The notes: generated by a model from the sequence alone, not told the origin. Shown: positions 10,911-22,323, counted from the first letter of the stretch. The stretch is DNA of 64,000 nucleotides from Rhabditoides inermis (GCA_963966185.1 CAWZYM010000369.1:914001-978000), one strand, 5' to 3'. A program made the numbers and translations.

Positions 10911-11504
10911 GGGCAGCCTGAACTGGTTTTCCCCTTCTCAAACAAGCTATGCATCGTTACCATGTCCGAAAAAAAATGAAAACAGTGTTTCGTACGTGCT
11001 CAAGAAAAAGAATAGACAACTTTCGTATAACAGTACTACATAGTTGTCCGAGCTCTCGTAGCATCATATGTTTCCTGAATACGCAATGATAAACAATTAA
11101 ATCACTCGCCTGGTACGTTCCATCAAGGTACGGGAGTTGTCCGTACGCGTTCGGGTCCGCCACGTGGACCTGAGTAGATTTGCACATAGCTCAGAATTTG
11201 TATACTCGATGAAATACATTGCGTAATTTCTAGGTATAAATATATATCTAGTTCGCTAACACACAGTGTTAACGCTGTTGCTTAGAATCCAAGCACCGGT
11301 CCGCGGGAACCACGCAAAAAAACTGTCAAATTGAAAACATCCTATAAGTGTTTTTGATATTTGTCTTCGTTGGTTAACCACCCAATGTCTCTCGTGAAAA
11401 GAGTAGAACTCATTAGCAAAAAAACTGACCCGCTGTTGTGGGTACTGGTTCAATTGTGCGTTGGCAGCAGCTGGATCGATCCCGTCGCGCATCTCCATCA
11501 CAAT
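10911..11504 (-). pseudogene. Duplicated N-terminal bZIP exons, inactivated (paralogue D)
   Basis: Exons at 11430-11504 (IVMEMRDGIDPAAANAQL...) and 11110-11169 (VHVADPNAYGQL...) correspond to 1626-1700 and 1307-1366 of paralogue A. The intron between them is also nearly identical, so this is a genomic duplication and not a processed copy. The third exon, starting at 10917 and reading leftwards, hits a stop after AAPPPC. The donor of the second exon is GC (CAG|GCGAGT) where paralogue A has GT. No bZIP domain follows. It is a dead fragment of a recent duplication covering roughly 1.15-1.70 kb and its right-hand continuation. Confidence 0.7.
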
Positions 11505-11820
11505 CTGAAATATAAAAAGTGCAAAGAAACGATGGCGGATGTCGGCTTTTGAACGGGTGACACAGGTTGCGAAATCGGGCGAACTGGGGAGGGAAGTCAG
11601 ATATTGATCGATTAAAACCGGCAGAATAAGTGCAAAGTGCATCACGAAAAAACAATGAACAACGATCTGCTAGAGTGAATTACACAGATATATATGTCGA
11701 TCAGATTGTGCAATCAATCGTCATCTGGTGAAAGATCCCGCCCCTTTTCTGACGTCGCAGTACACACTCACCGATTCGTGGACACACATGTTCTGCTAGA
11801 GAGATGAGGAGCGAGGGAGA

Positions 11821-12135
11821 TTAAAGGGAGTGTGCACTCTGAATTTCGAAGTTGAGTAAACACCTGGACATAAAAACATGATGAAAACGATGCCATTTTG
11901 TCAATACAACTATCTGCTGAAAATGTCTGCAAGTTGGTGGAAAAAGAGCGCAAATGTATCAAAATGCAGAAATTGGTGCCAATTGGTGCCAATTTTCAAT
12001 GTTCAACAGAATTTTTCATCGACTCATAGGTATCTCCGACACATAGTTGTATTGACAAAAGTGCATCATTTTCATCATATTTTCACATCCTAGTGCTAAC
12101 TCAACTTCAAAATTCAAAGTGTACTCTCCCTTTAA
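11821..12135. mobile_element. TTAA-flanked MITE-like element
   Basis: The block is bounded by TTAA at 11821-11824 and 12132-12135. It starts AGGGAGTGTGCACTCTGAAT and ends with the imperfect reverse complement (ATTCAAAGTGTACTCTCCCT). It has no coding capacity. A TTAA target with such ends suggests a piggyBac-type non-autonomous element, though the superfamily is uncertain. Diverged relatives lie at about 31000-31165 and 48890-49185 in DUF229 introns, and one end at 52632. Confidence 0.65.
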
Positions 12136-12166
12136 GTGAATGTGAGAGAGAAGAGATGGAGCGAGA

Positions 12167-12199
<33 letters not shown>

Positions 12200-12572
12200 A
12201 AACAAATCGATAACAATACAGAATATGATCAGTATCACAACTGTGATAAATGAAAGTAGGAGGGGCGAACGGCGACCAACCACTCGACACACTCCATCTC
12301 TATCTGATGAAGATCACGGGGTGTTGTTTACATCTCGAGTGCCCGAGTGCCCGCTGCGAGAGAAGCGCAGATTGAAAAATCCTAATCACTTGCAACGAGT
12401 GAGAGGAGAGAGAGAGAGAAAACAGACGAAACGAAAAAAAGAAAAACAAACGAACGTGACTCATTCATCCAAACATACACATCTTCATAGTCTGTATTGC
12501 CAAACTTGATAGTAAACATGTATTACATGCCGAGTAAGTACATACAATACATTACTATATGATTAATGATTA
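12136..12572. other. Intergenic, GA-rich; no gene seen
   Basis: A (GA)n run lies at 12143-12205. The open frames here consist of Arg/Glu codons from the repeat and lack splice or domain evidence. Confidence 0.5.
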
Positions 12573-13791
12573 TTATGAAACAGGATTGGAGAGCTTTCCG
12601 CCGTTCATTGTGTCAGTTTTCAGAGTGGCTTTCTCGTCTCGCAGTTCTTGGATCAGCTCCGCGGTCGCTGCGCACTCCTCTCGATCACGCTCCGCCTTCC
12701 GAGCTCGCGCCCTGGAAGGGGAACTCGTAGACTCAAACATGTGACCATAACATAGGATGATGACATCAACCATATCATACAAACTCACCTCTGGATAGCG
12801 GCATTGTTCAGCGCGCGCCTCTCCCTGTACCCATCGTCGTTATCCTTATAAAAATTGTTTTTATCAATATTTATTTGCGACAAAGAAACTACAAATGATA
12901 ACGACTATTTCAATGCAGTTTTTCACTGAAAATATCACATACGTGATTGATGAAATTATTGTGTGGCGCATTCATAGTGGCAGAGAAGAAAGAATGGAAT
13001 AGATCAATCGAGCGGTAAGAGACAAATGATCGACGGTGATCACTAACGTCCTTATAAATACTTTCGTTTAGCACCATTGCAAAATAGCGTTTAAAAAATA
13101 TTGATTGAAAAATATTGAAGATAAGTGTCGCTCTAGAGGCGCGCGCTAGCGAGAGAGAGAGAGAGAGAGATAGGGGGAGAGGGAGAGGGAGAAAGAGAGA
13201 GGGAGGGACAGAAAGAGATCTGCAGTTTATTGAGTTGGAGGAAGTGGACAACAACACACCGCTCGAGCACGTTAGTCATTGTTGATTGATCGTGCCCCCA
13301 TTGTGACGCCATTAAAAATTTCTTCCAGATACGAGAAACCAACCAATACGTAATTCGAGGGACCAACCAATTATGCAGTTTATTTTTCTTTTGACTGTTT
13401 ACAGTATTGACACTGTGCAATCGATAACGTCCGCCCAACCAGCCTGGCGTCTCTAGTCATGCGCGTTGATGAGCATGCACCCCCTGCGTGCCACGTGTGC
13501 TCATCATCTTCACTCAGACGCGGGCTCATCACATGCACACATAATCAGCTGGTACGAAGTTTGAATTGCTGTTTTCCACAAACGAGATCGCAGTATGTCA
13601 TATCCGCTGCCGTTGTGAAGCTCGATCTTCTTCTTATCTCCTTCTTCCTCGTTCTCTTCAGTCCTCAGACGTTTCCGAGCTCGGTGTGTAGGCGCATGGT
13701 CCGCTTGCTCCGCTCCCTTTTCAAACACTGTGTTCGAATCATTTTCGCCAGATTCCTCTGATTCACTATGAAAGATTTTGTCGTCTGGCAC
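12573..13791 (-). CDS. C/EBP-like bZIP protein
   Basis: The last two minus-strand exons are firm: 12789-12844 ends YRERRALNNAAIQ, and 12573-12711 continues RARARKAERDREE... to TMNGGKLSNPVS and stop. Joined through AG|G they make a bZIP basic region with the YRxRRxxNNxA signature of C/EBP factors (second Asn pair, then Arg eight residues on). The zipper is short, with ELIQELRDEKATL as its core. An upstream exon (about 13560-13791) probably supplies an acidic and basic region (HSESEESGENDSN, HRARKRLRTEENEEE), but its donor and phase are not resolved. A nuclear DNA-binding factor, dimerising with itself or another bZIP, is expected. The start is unknown. Confidence 0.65.
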
Positions 13792-13920
13792 CTTATCATT
13801 CCGGCCGACGGATCAATTGGCGCGGTAATGAGTTTGCGGGCGGTCTTACTTTTACAGTAACAGCCAAAAACCATTCCACTATTTGCATGAGAACTTTTAT
13901 CTCACCCTTTGCTGATTAAA

Positions 13921-14030
13921 ATCTGATTGCTGATTTATCTGATCTGATTGATCTGATTGATCTGATTCATCTGATATCTGATCTGATTCAAATCTGATTG
14001 CTGATTGCTGATTCATGCAAATCTGATTCA
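13921..14030. repeat. Short tandem repeat of ATCTGATT-type units
   Basis: Variants of ATCTGATT and GATTGCTG repeat about a dozen times with small changes. No coding role is seen; it lies between the C/EBP-like gene and the LINE. Confidence 0.7.
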
Positions 14031-14199
14031 ACGGCGGAAAGCTCTATAATCCAGTTTCCTAATAATCATTAATCATATTTTAATGTATGTATTGTATGTA
14101 CTTACACTGCATATAGTACATGTTTACTATCAAGTTTTGCAATAAATTCTTCTTATTCTTCTTCTTTCCCCGCGGCGTGCGGTCGGGTCTTCATTTTGC

Positions 14200-15716
14200 C
14201 CCGCCGCTGCCGGATGATCGGGCGCATCGACAAGAATCCTTCCCAAGACATCCATTGAGCCGGCGGGAAATAGCTCATGTGGAAGCAGTTCAGGCGCGAG
14301 GAGATACTATGTGCAAAGCAAAGGAGTCTCCGGCGCTGTCACATCAACAATGGTCTATGGAAAGGAGAGAGAGATGAGCTCTCGTCTCCTCGACTCGTCA
14401 ACTGTGGCGTGCCGCAGGGGTCGTGTCTTGGACCCATACTCTTCAATATCTTTATCAATAATATTGTTGATAGCCTGCCTGATTATGTCGAGTGTGCTCT
14501 ATACGCAGACGATTTGAAAATTTACTTCGCTTTTGATCCTGATGATAATTTGGCTAAAATTATGTTTCAAAAAGCAATTGACGCTGTCGCAAAGTGGGCT
14601 TTAGAATGGGGTCTGCAGATCTCCACTGAGAAAACGCAGATACTGCACATAGGCCGCCGAAATCCCAAGCATGAGTATACAGCACATGGCACTACGCTCG
14701 CACCTGCTAACTCTGTAAGGGACCTTGGTGTGACTATGTGTGGGTCCTTGATTTTTGATGACCATTTTGCGAACATTGTTAAAGGCACCCTAAATGCCAT
14801 AAATGATTTTCTGAGAGTTTATCGTACAAGAGACTTGAAGGTTCTTGTCACCGCTTACACAACGTATTTCCGCTGCAAGCTAGAGTATTGTACTGAATTG
14901 TGGAACCCTCAGGATGTGGGATCAGTGAACTTGATCGAGTCAGTGCAGCGATACTATACGCGCCGAATATGTCGTCGCGCTGGCTTGTTCTCGCTCACCT
15001 ATCCCCAACGCCTCCAGCTTCTTGGCCTTCAAACTCTTGAACAACGCCGCTTTATAAATGACGTAGCGTACATACACAAGGTTATCACTAAAGCAACCTC
15101 TCTTAATTATTCTGGTCTTTTTACACTAGTCCCAACTCGGTCGCGCACATCTCATAAATATCGTCTTTTTTATAAATATCGTCTTTTTTTTTAAATATTG
15201 CCGTCATATGACTCGTTTCTGCGGAGCAGCGCGTTTTTTCAGAGGGTTTATGGAGTATAAAACTCACTTCCATCTGATATTGTTGAATCTGCGAAAACCA
15301 GTAACGTGAAATCCCACTTAGTAGACAATTCCCATTTGCATCCTATGTCTAAAATTCGACATTTGTAGTTTGCTTATTTTTATTTTATCTATTTTTGTCT
15401 ACTCTTCGAATGTTTCTTCTTTTTTCCCACTTTTACTATCCTACCGTAAGCACTGTTATGTTTTCTATGATGCACTCGCTAAGTACTCAACGCGGTAATA
15501 AACTATTTATTTAAAGAATATCGATCAAGTATCGGAGAATTATCGATCAAGAATCGTCTTCAGCCACTAACTTCGTCTGCCCAACTGTCTTTCCCCGGCG
15601 TTAGCTCATAAGATCTTGGTCCACTATATGCTTCCTATCCTATCATTGTGATTGTGATTGTCATATTCAGTCAGCTATAACGATTCCGGATAAATACTTG
15701 ACTTGACTTGACTTTT
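14200..15716 (+). mobile_element. CR1/jockey-type LINE copy with (TTGAC)n tail
   Basis: The coding remnant (14277-15194) is followed by a 3' UTR that ends GATTCCGGATAAATACTTGAC with several TTGAC units at about 15696-15714. The UTR shares blocks (CCCAACTGTCTTTCCCC, GTCATATTCAG) with the LINE end at 7.6-7.8 kb. The left boundary is uncertain because of 5' truncation. Confidence 0.7.
14277..15194 (+). pseudogene. LINE reverse transcriptase, 5'-truncated ORF
   Basis: The open frame of about 305 codons contains RT block 4 (GVPQGSCLGPILFNIFINNI) and the catalytic YADD of block 5 (ALYADDLKIY), then the thumb and C-terminal region (STEKTQILHIG, TTYFRCKLEYCTELWNP, ESVQRYYTRRICRRAG). RT blocks 0-3 and the endonuclease are missing. 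The frame ends after a tandem duplication of TATAAATATCGTCTTTTT, and the expected C-terminal region continues only in broken frames to about 15350. It is a dead copy of a CR1/jockey-type non-LTR retrotransposon that would have copied its RNA at a nicked target. Confidence 0.85.
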
Positions 15717-15783
15717 GCAATAAAGATCTGTCAATAAAGATCTGTATGTTTGCATGAATGAGTCACGTTCGTTTGTTTCGTCA

Positions 15784-15786
<3 letters not shown>

Positions 15787-15835
<49 letters not shown>

Positions 15836-15844
15836 TCTCTCTCT
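15787..15844. repeat. (CT)n microsatellite
   Basis: An almost pure CT dinucleotide run of about 58 bases. Confidence 0.9.
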
Positions 15845-15889
15845 CTTACTCGTTGCAATTGATTAGGTTCTTTCAATCTGCGCTTGACC

Positions 15890-16065
15890 GAATGGCTAGT
15901 GATGCCTCCTGCCGCTCGAGCGTCCGGGGTTCTATTCCTCGGCAAAACATTTAGGTGTCTGCCATCAACAAGGATTAGCGGGTTCTGGGAGAGTCTCCCA
16001 GGACCCGCTCGCCTGGCAAGGCATTAGATAGAGGGTTGCGGGAGAGGTATTCCCGTAACCCGCTG
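15890..16065 (+). other. tRNA-like SINE-type unit followed by two hairpins
   Basis: A box A-like ATGGCTAGTGATG and a box B-like GGGGTTCTATTCC lie at tRNA spacing (15890-15945). Downstream are two hairpins, AGCGGGTTCTGGGAGA pairing with TCTCCCAGGACCCGCT and GGGTTGCGGGAGA pairing with TATTCCCGTAACCC. This could be a tRNA-derived SINE with a structured body; I see no tail or target duplication. Confidence 0.35.
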
Positions 16066-16310
16066 TTCACTCTAGATTTGGAAAATGTCTATAGGCCATC
16101 CCCTCTTTTCATCGTACGGCATTATCGCGAACCAAAGAGAGACGAAATGACGACGATTTGAAGCGATTTCTACCATTTTGGAGCATTTTTGTAACAAAAC
16201 TGTGTGAAATCGATCGAAAATCAAAAACTCAAAAAACAGGTTCTTTTGGGACATTGTTGGAGCATACCCTTCAGAAAACTGGTTGCTGTACGATCACTTT
16301 GAAGATAGTT

Positions 16311-16802
16311 ATTATCTTTTAAAAGTACTTCCGTAAAAAGTGTTGTTTGTGTTAACCTGATTCAAGAAAAGCGCATGCATATATTATTAATTTTCGAAAA
16401 ATCAAATCGTAAACACCTGAACATGAAAACTAACACAAACTTGCTCTTTCAAACGAATATAGAATAGTTACACGTAACATTCAGAATAATACGATTGTTT
16501 TGTTTATTTAGTGTTTTTTGCGGTTTATTATTTATGGTTTATCAGTAAAATAAAATGTTATTCGTGATGTTGTTTGACTCAATGTTTCAGGTATAAAAAT
16601 GTCAAAAAAATAAAACATGGAATTATTCAACATTAATTATTCAAAAATTATTCAACGTTTTGAAAGAGCAAGTTTGTGTTAGTTTTCATGTTCAGGTGTT
16701 TACGATTTGATTTTTCGAAAATTAATAATATATGCATGCGCTTTTCTTGAATCAGGTTAACACAAACAACACTTTTTACGGAAGTACTTTTAAAAGATAA
16801 TA
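16311..16802. mobile_element. Inverted-repeat MITE with 140-base arms
   Basis: Bases 16311-16454 return as the reverse complement at 16660-16802; the outer ends are ATTATCTTTTAAAAGTACTT and the inner ends GTGTTAGTTTTCATG. There is no ORF. Single arms of the same family sit in DUF229 intron 9 of all three copies (about 32160-32297, 47266-47400, 63833-63967), and diverged pieces at about 31261-31370, 34481-34560, 45235-45325 and 48563-48650. Confidence 0.75.
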
Positions 16803-16904
16803 TATGTCCTTTTGTTGAATTTCATAGAAATTTTCTCTCTCGTCTTCATACATGTAACATGTTCTTCTCTCATTATTTCATCAATTTCATTTCAAATTTA
16901 TTCG

Positions 16905-18963
16905 ATATTTTCTCGTTCTCTCGTTCTCTCCTTCCATTCCTTCCCTCCTTCTCTCCTTCTTTCCTTCTCTCCTCCTCTCCTTTCCTCCTTCTCTCCTCCC
17001 ATTCCTTCCCTCCTTCTCTCCTTCTCCCCTTCTCTCCTCCTCTCCTCCTCTCCTTCCCTCCTTCCTTCCTTCCCTCCTTCTTTCCTTCTCTCTTTCTCTC
17101 GTTCTCTCTTTCTCTCGTTCTCTCTTTCTCTCGTTCTCTCGTTATCCCTTTCTCTCTTTCTCTCGTTCTCTAGTTCTCTCGTTCTCTCGTTCTCTCTTTC
17201 TCCCTTTCTCTCTTTTCTCTCTTTCTCTCGTTCTCTCTTTTCTCTCTTTTCTCTCTTTCTCTCGTTCTCTCTTTCTCTCGTTCTCTCGTTCTCTCGTTCT
17301 CTCGTTCTCTCGTTCTCTCCGTCTCTCCGTCTCTCCTTCTCTCCTTCCCTCCTTCCCCCCTTCTCCCTTTCTCTCTTTCTCTCGTTCTCTCGTTCTCTCG
17401 TTATCTAGTTCTCTCGTTATTTCGTTTTCTCGTTCTCTCGTTCTCTCGTTCTCTCGTTCTCTCGTTCTCTCGTTCTCTCGTTCTCTCGTTCTCTCGTTCT
17501 CTCGTTCTCTCGTTCTCGCGTGTCTCCTTCTCTTCTTCTCTCCTTCCCTCCTTCCCTCCTTCTCCCTTTCTCTCTTTCTCTCGTTCTCTAGTTCTCTCGT
17601 TCTCTCGTTCTCTCTTTCTCTCTTTCTCTCTTTCTCTCTTTCTCTCGTTCTCTCGTTCTCTCGTTCTCTCGTTCTCTCGTTTCTCGTTCTCTCGTTCTCT
17701 CGTTTTCTCCGTCTCTCCGTCTCTCCTTCTCTTCTTCCCTCCTTCCCTCCTACCACCCTCCTTCTCTCTTTCTCTCGTTCTCTCGTTCTCTAGTTATATC
17801 GTTCTCTCTTTCTTTCGTTCTCTCTTTCTCTTGTTCTCTCTTTCTCTCGTTTTCTCGTTCTCTCGTTCTCTCGTTCTCTCGTTCTCTCTTTATCTCGTTC
17901 TCTCTTTCTATCCTTCTCTCGTTCTCTCGTTCTCTCGTTCTCTCGTTCTCTCCGTCTCTCCTTCTCTTCTTCCCTCCTTCTCTCCTTCTCTCTTTCTCTC
18001 TTTCTCTCGTTCTCTATTTCTCTCGTTATATCGTTATATCGTTCTCTCTTTCTCTCGTTCTCTCGTGCTCTCGTTTTCTCGTTCTCTCGTTCTCTCGTTG
18101 TCTCGTTGTCTCGTTGTCTCGTTCTCTCGTTGTCTCGTTCTCACCTTCTTTCCTTCCCTCCTTCCCGCCTTCTCACTTTCTCTCTTTCTCTCGTTCTCTA
18201 GTTCTCTCGTTATATCGTTCTCTCTTTCACTCGTTTTCTCTTTCTATCGGTTTCTCTTTCTCTCGTTCTCTCATAATCTCTTTCTCTCTTTCTCTCTTTC
18301 TCTCTTTCTCTCTTTCTCTCTTTCTCTCTTTTCTCTAGTTCTCTCCTTCTCTCCTTCTCTTCTTCTCTCCATCCCTCCTTCCCTCCTTCTCCCTTTCTCT
18401 CTTTCTCTCGTTCTCTAGCTCTCTCGTTATATCGTTCTCTCTTTCTCTCGTTTTCTCTTTCTCTCGTTTTCTCGTTTTCTCGTTCTCTCTTTCTCTCTTT
18501 CTCTCCTTCCCTCCTTCCCTCCTCCTCCCATTCTCTCTTTCTCTCGTTCTCTAATTCTCTCGTTATATCGTTCTCGCTTTCTCTCGTTCTCTCTTTATCT
18601 CTTTCTCTCTTTCTCTCTTTCTTTCGTTCTCTAGTTCTCTCGTTCTCTCTTTCTATCCTTCTCTTCTTCTCTCCATCCCTCCTTCCCTCCTTCTCCCTTT
18701 CTCTCTTTCTCTCGTTCTCTAGCTCTCTCGTTCTCTTTTTATATCTTTCTCTCTTTCTCTGGTTCTCTGGTTCTCTCGTTCTCTCTTTCTATCCTTCTCT
18801 CGTTCTCTCGTTCTCTCGTTCTCTCCGTCTCTCCTTCCCTCCTTCCCTCCTCTCTTTTTCTCCTTTTCTCTCGTTATATCGTTATATCGTTCTCTCGTTC
18901 TCTCGTTCTCTCGTTCTCTCGTTCTCTCGTTCTCTCGTTCTCTCGTTCTCTCTTTCTCTCTCC
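16905..18963. repeat. 2 kb uninterrupted polypyrimidine tract built on CTCTCGTT / CTCTCTTT octamers
   Basis: Almost every base on the plus strand is C or T apart from the G of CTCTCGTT units and scattered A. Blocks of CCTTCCCTCC alternate with long CTCTCGTT arrays, and higher-order copies recur. Long open frames of Ser/Leu/Phe on plus and Arg/Glu on minus are by-products of the 8-base period (three octamers equal eight codons). Confidence 0.95.
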
Positions 18964-19093
18964 CCTTACTAAATTCCTACTGATCGCAGCCACCAAAGTA
19001 CATCTGTCTCTCTCCAAACAGCGTGCTCTCTCGCGTGCTCTCGCGCTCGCCCGCCAGCAGAGGGCTAGCTATCAGCTAGCGTGACTGGAAACG

Positions 19094-19230
19094 ACCGTGC
19101 GAATCTAACTAACATAAATTGGAAGACTTCACATTGTTGCTAACATGTCCTTTGGATATCGCTACTTGAAAATTCTGGCGCGAACCTTATTTTAACCCAA
19201 GAGAGAGGGCGCTGCGCGCCCTCTCTAATT
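19094..19230 (+). repeat. Interspersed repeat ending GAGAGGGCGCTGCGC
   Basis: The block GTGCGAATCTAACTAACATA ... TTCTGGCGCGAACC ... GAGAGGGCGCTGCGC recurs at 31861-31995 and 34865-35005 (same orientation) and in reverse at about 44219-44360, 47560-47705 and 60785-60927, that is, in introns 1 and 10 of the DUF229 copies. It has no ORF; it may be one end of a larger element. Confidence 0.7.
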
Positions 19231-20285
19231 AAGTTTCATAGATTTTACCTCAAAAATGGCCTGTAAAGTCAGTTTTCGTGCAATAATGAGAAAACGAAGT
19301 CGAAATTCAAAAGTCGAAGAAACAGGTCCTGTGAAGAATATCTCTTCGGACCACATGTGAAAATTTCATAAAGATTCAACAATTCTGAACGGAGTTATTA
19401 ACTCCGATAGGTGGAAAACTTTGCTTTATTTGACTTGCAAATGACTCTCAACCTACATATAGACCGCCGAGCTCTCGAATTGCGCGGTCGCATGATCTTG
19501 CGCAGGCCGATAACGGGTTGTTGATTAGTCAAATGATGTCTGGTAAATATGTTGAGAAATGACTGCCTTACGACGAACGGGGGAACATATAAATCAATGC
19601 ATAAAACGTATACAACTCCCTCCCCCCTTTTTTGAATAACTTTCTGTGTACCATTCTTCGTGGGTAGGCAGAATGTGGCGTCCTGCCCAGATCATCGCGG
19701 GGCATCGAGCTCCTGCTGGAGCTGCGACGGACCGAGATCTCGCCCCCCCCCCACGCAGCTCACCTACCGTCGAAGCGGGAGCGGGCAGGGCAGCCGCGCC
19801 GATCGCGCCGAGCGGAAGATGTAATGTGTGAATGCTGTGGTTTCTTGGTCAGACAATAAACGTGTCCATTCGAACACAGTGTTCACTTTTTGTATTTAAT
19901 AATTGTAAACGTTTTATGCATGAGTTTTTTGTTGAATTGTGTCAAGACAAACTGACTCTCTAGAGAGTGGGGAGGAGAGAGAGATAGAGAGGAGAGAGAG
20001 AGAGAAAGAGAGAGAGAGAGAAAGAGAGAGGGGGGAACGATAACAAACCGGGACGCATCCGCATGCGCAACACGTGACCAGGTCTATACTTAGATCCGCT
20101 GATTGATTCAGTACCACCGCTCAAGGAATTCAAATACTGCAATATTATTTCAGGACATTTTCGGACAATTTTTGCCTATTTGTTGTCAGAGTTGTCAGTT
20201 TGACTTAATTCGCGCGCGCCTTGTTTATTGCTCGCAACACCCCTAATCGATATGCCACCGCGCCGGGCTCTCTCTCTCACACACA

Positions 20286-20287
<2 letters not shown>

Positions 20288-20346
<59 letters not shown>
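20288..20346. repeat. (CT)n microsatellite
   Basis: A pure CT run of about 59 bases about 150 bases upstream of the first reductase start codon. Confidence 0.9.
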
Positions 20347-20349
<3 letters not shown>

Positions 20350-20492
20350 CATTCTCAAAACACACGCACACGCGGAAAGTAGAGAGTGCGGTCAAGTTTT
20401 CTACGCGCCGCTGTTTTCTCAATGATTGTGTTGCTGTTCGCATATGTTCGCGTGCACTCTTTACTCGCCCCGCGTCTCTCGCATCTGACAAT

Positions 20493-22267
20493 ATGCACGC
20501 GTTGCTCGCGCTGACCTCCTTGCTTCCCGGTGGTCGTCGCACCATGAAGTTCGCCTCGGTGATCGGCCGAGCTGCCAAGCTGCCCAGCGGACACGACATT
20601 CCGCGCATCGGCATGGGCATTTCGAGAAATCGAGGTGAGCCGGATGTTTTGTTTATTTGCTGTTGGTCGTGCCGTGAGACCGAAGCGCGCACCGCCAGTG
20701 ATAAGGTTGTAAACAGTGCGAGAGCATCTCCAGAAATCGAGATGAGCCGGCTGTTTTGTTTATCAGTGATAAGGTTGCGTTGTGAACAGCGATTGCGTAT
20801 TGTGTGCAGTGTGCGTATTCGACTTGCTATGTTCTCCCGCAGCAAAAACACGTCCAAGTTCTCGGCTGTTATCGGGCGCGCCGCCCGGATCACCGCCAAG
20901 CGGGACATGCCGCGTATCGGACTCGGCGTAGCTTTCATCAAGAGTGCGTTCCCGGCATTGTTTATATGATTAGGGGCAGTCATGCTAATGTAAGTACCAC
21001 TGCCGCACACTCGGCGTAGCGTTCATCAATAGTTTGTTTTGTCTGTGATTATGGATTATGGTCCGTTTACGATAGTCAAAATGTTCATTTGTACATCACT
21101 TTCCTCAAAATATTCATTTGTACATAACTTTCCTCAAAATATTCATTTGTACATCACGTTCCCCAAAGCTACCTCCTTCCTCGCTCATAATATTTCCATG
21201 CCAAATTTGTACGGTCTCTATTCACTTCAAATTCCCGTCTATTAGTCACTCTGCACCACTAATTGAAAGAAATTTGCGAGTTTGTTTACCTGTTTACTTG
21301 TTTACTTGTTTGTTTCTCAGGCCAGGAGTCCCTCGACCAGTCGATCTGCGCGGCTCTCGAAGCCGGCTACCGCCTCTTCGACACCGCCCACATCTACGAG
21401 AACGAGGCCGAGCTGGGCGTGGCGCTCGAGGTGGGAGGGCGGGGCTAGAGGGGGCGGGGCCTATGAGGCATTCAGAAGTACCTGCCCGTGTTCAACCTCA
21501 CCCGCGAGGACGTGTTCATCACCACCAAGGTGCCGATCAGGTGAGTGGGTCCGCCCATTGAGGCCACGCCTTGTTTGTGATCATGTTACTACAGCAGCAA
21601 GTAGAGCTGGCCTGTTTTAGATGGCCCTAAGTACATGGTAGATCTGGCCCGCCCCCTGTGACCCCGCCCCCTTTCTAGGGACGGCGATCCGCGTGGCAAC
21701 GTCGACGCAATCGTCAAGGAGAGCCTACAGAAGCTGCGCACTGAGTGGGTTACGTTCGATTTGTTTGTTTTTTATTGTTTTGTTATTCACATGTTTCATA
21801 GTTGAAGTTGTGGAACAGTTCCACGTTCCACCATATGACATATTCTTTTTTTTGCGAAATTCTCTTGCTGTTTTGTTTGTTGAAGCTCGGGGCAGAATAT
21901 ACAACTTTGCTGCTCTATTGAACGAGTTCATTCCACTCGTGCCTGCTAACCGTTTCACCAAACTCCGCCCCCTCTAGTACCGCCCACTCTTGCAGCTACA
22001 TCGATCTCGTGCTGGTGCACTACCCCAAGGACCGGTTCGAGGGCAAGGACAACGCGCATGAGGTAGGGGTTACGGTTTAATTTGAATTTGGTTACTGTAG
22101 TTTGAAATTTATTACCCATGGTAGGTGAACAAAAAGAGTCGCCGCGAGACGTGGCAGCGACTCGAGGAAATTCACAGTGAGTCTCTCTCTCTCCCTCTCT
22201 CTCTCTGTCTCTCTCTATCCTCTCTTTGTCTCTCTCTTTCTCTTTCTCTCTCCCCCTCTCTCCCTCC

Positions 22268-22323
<56 letters not shown>

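Larger units (their letters stand above)
18964..20492. other. Intergenic repeats upstream of the aldo-keto reductase gene
   Basis: It contains an interspersed repeat (19094-19230), a (GA)n block (19975-20032), and a (CT)n block (20288-20346). A possible 3' exon at 19676-19822 ends in a stop near an AATAAA at 19855, but no homology supports it. The promoter of the reductase gene should lie near 20.4 kb. Confidence 0.5.

Noticed and set aside
16812..18418. Long open frames of Ser/Leu/Phe (plus) and Arg/Glu (minus) up to about 200 codons
   Set aside because: They follow from the CTCTCGTT octamer; there is no codon bias, splice signal or homology.
19676..19822. Small plus-strand frame MWRPAQIIAGHRAP... 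ending near an AATAAA
   Set aside because: Low-complexity Ala/Pro composition, no splice partners and no homology.
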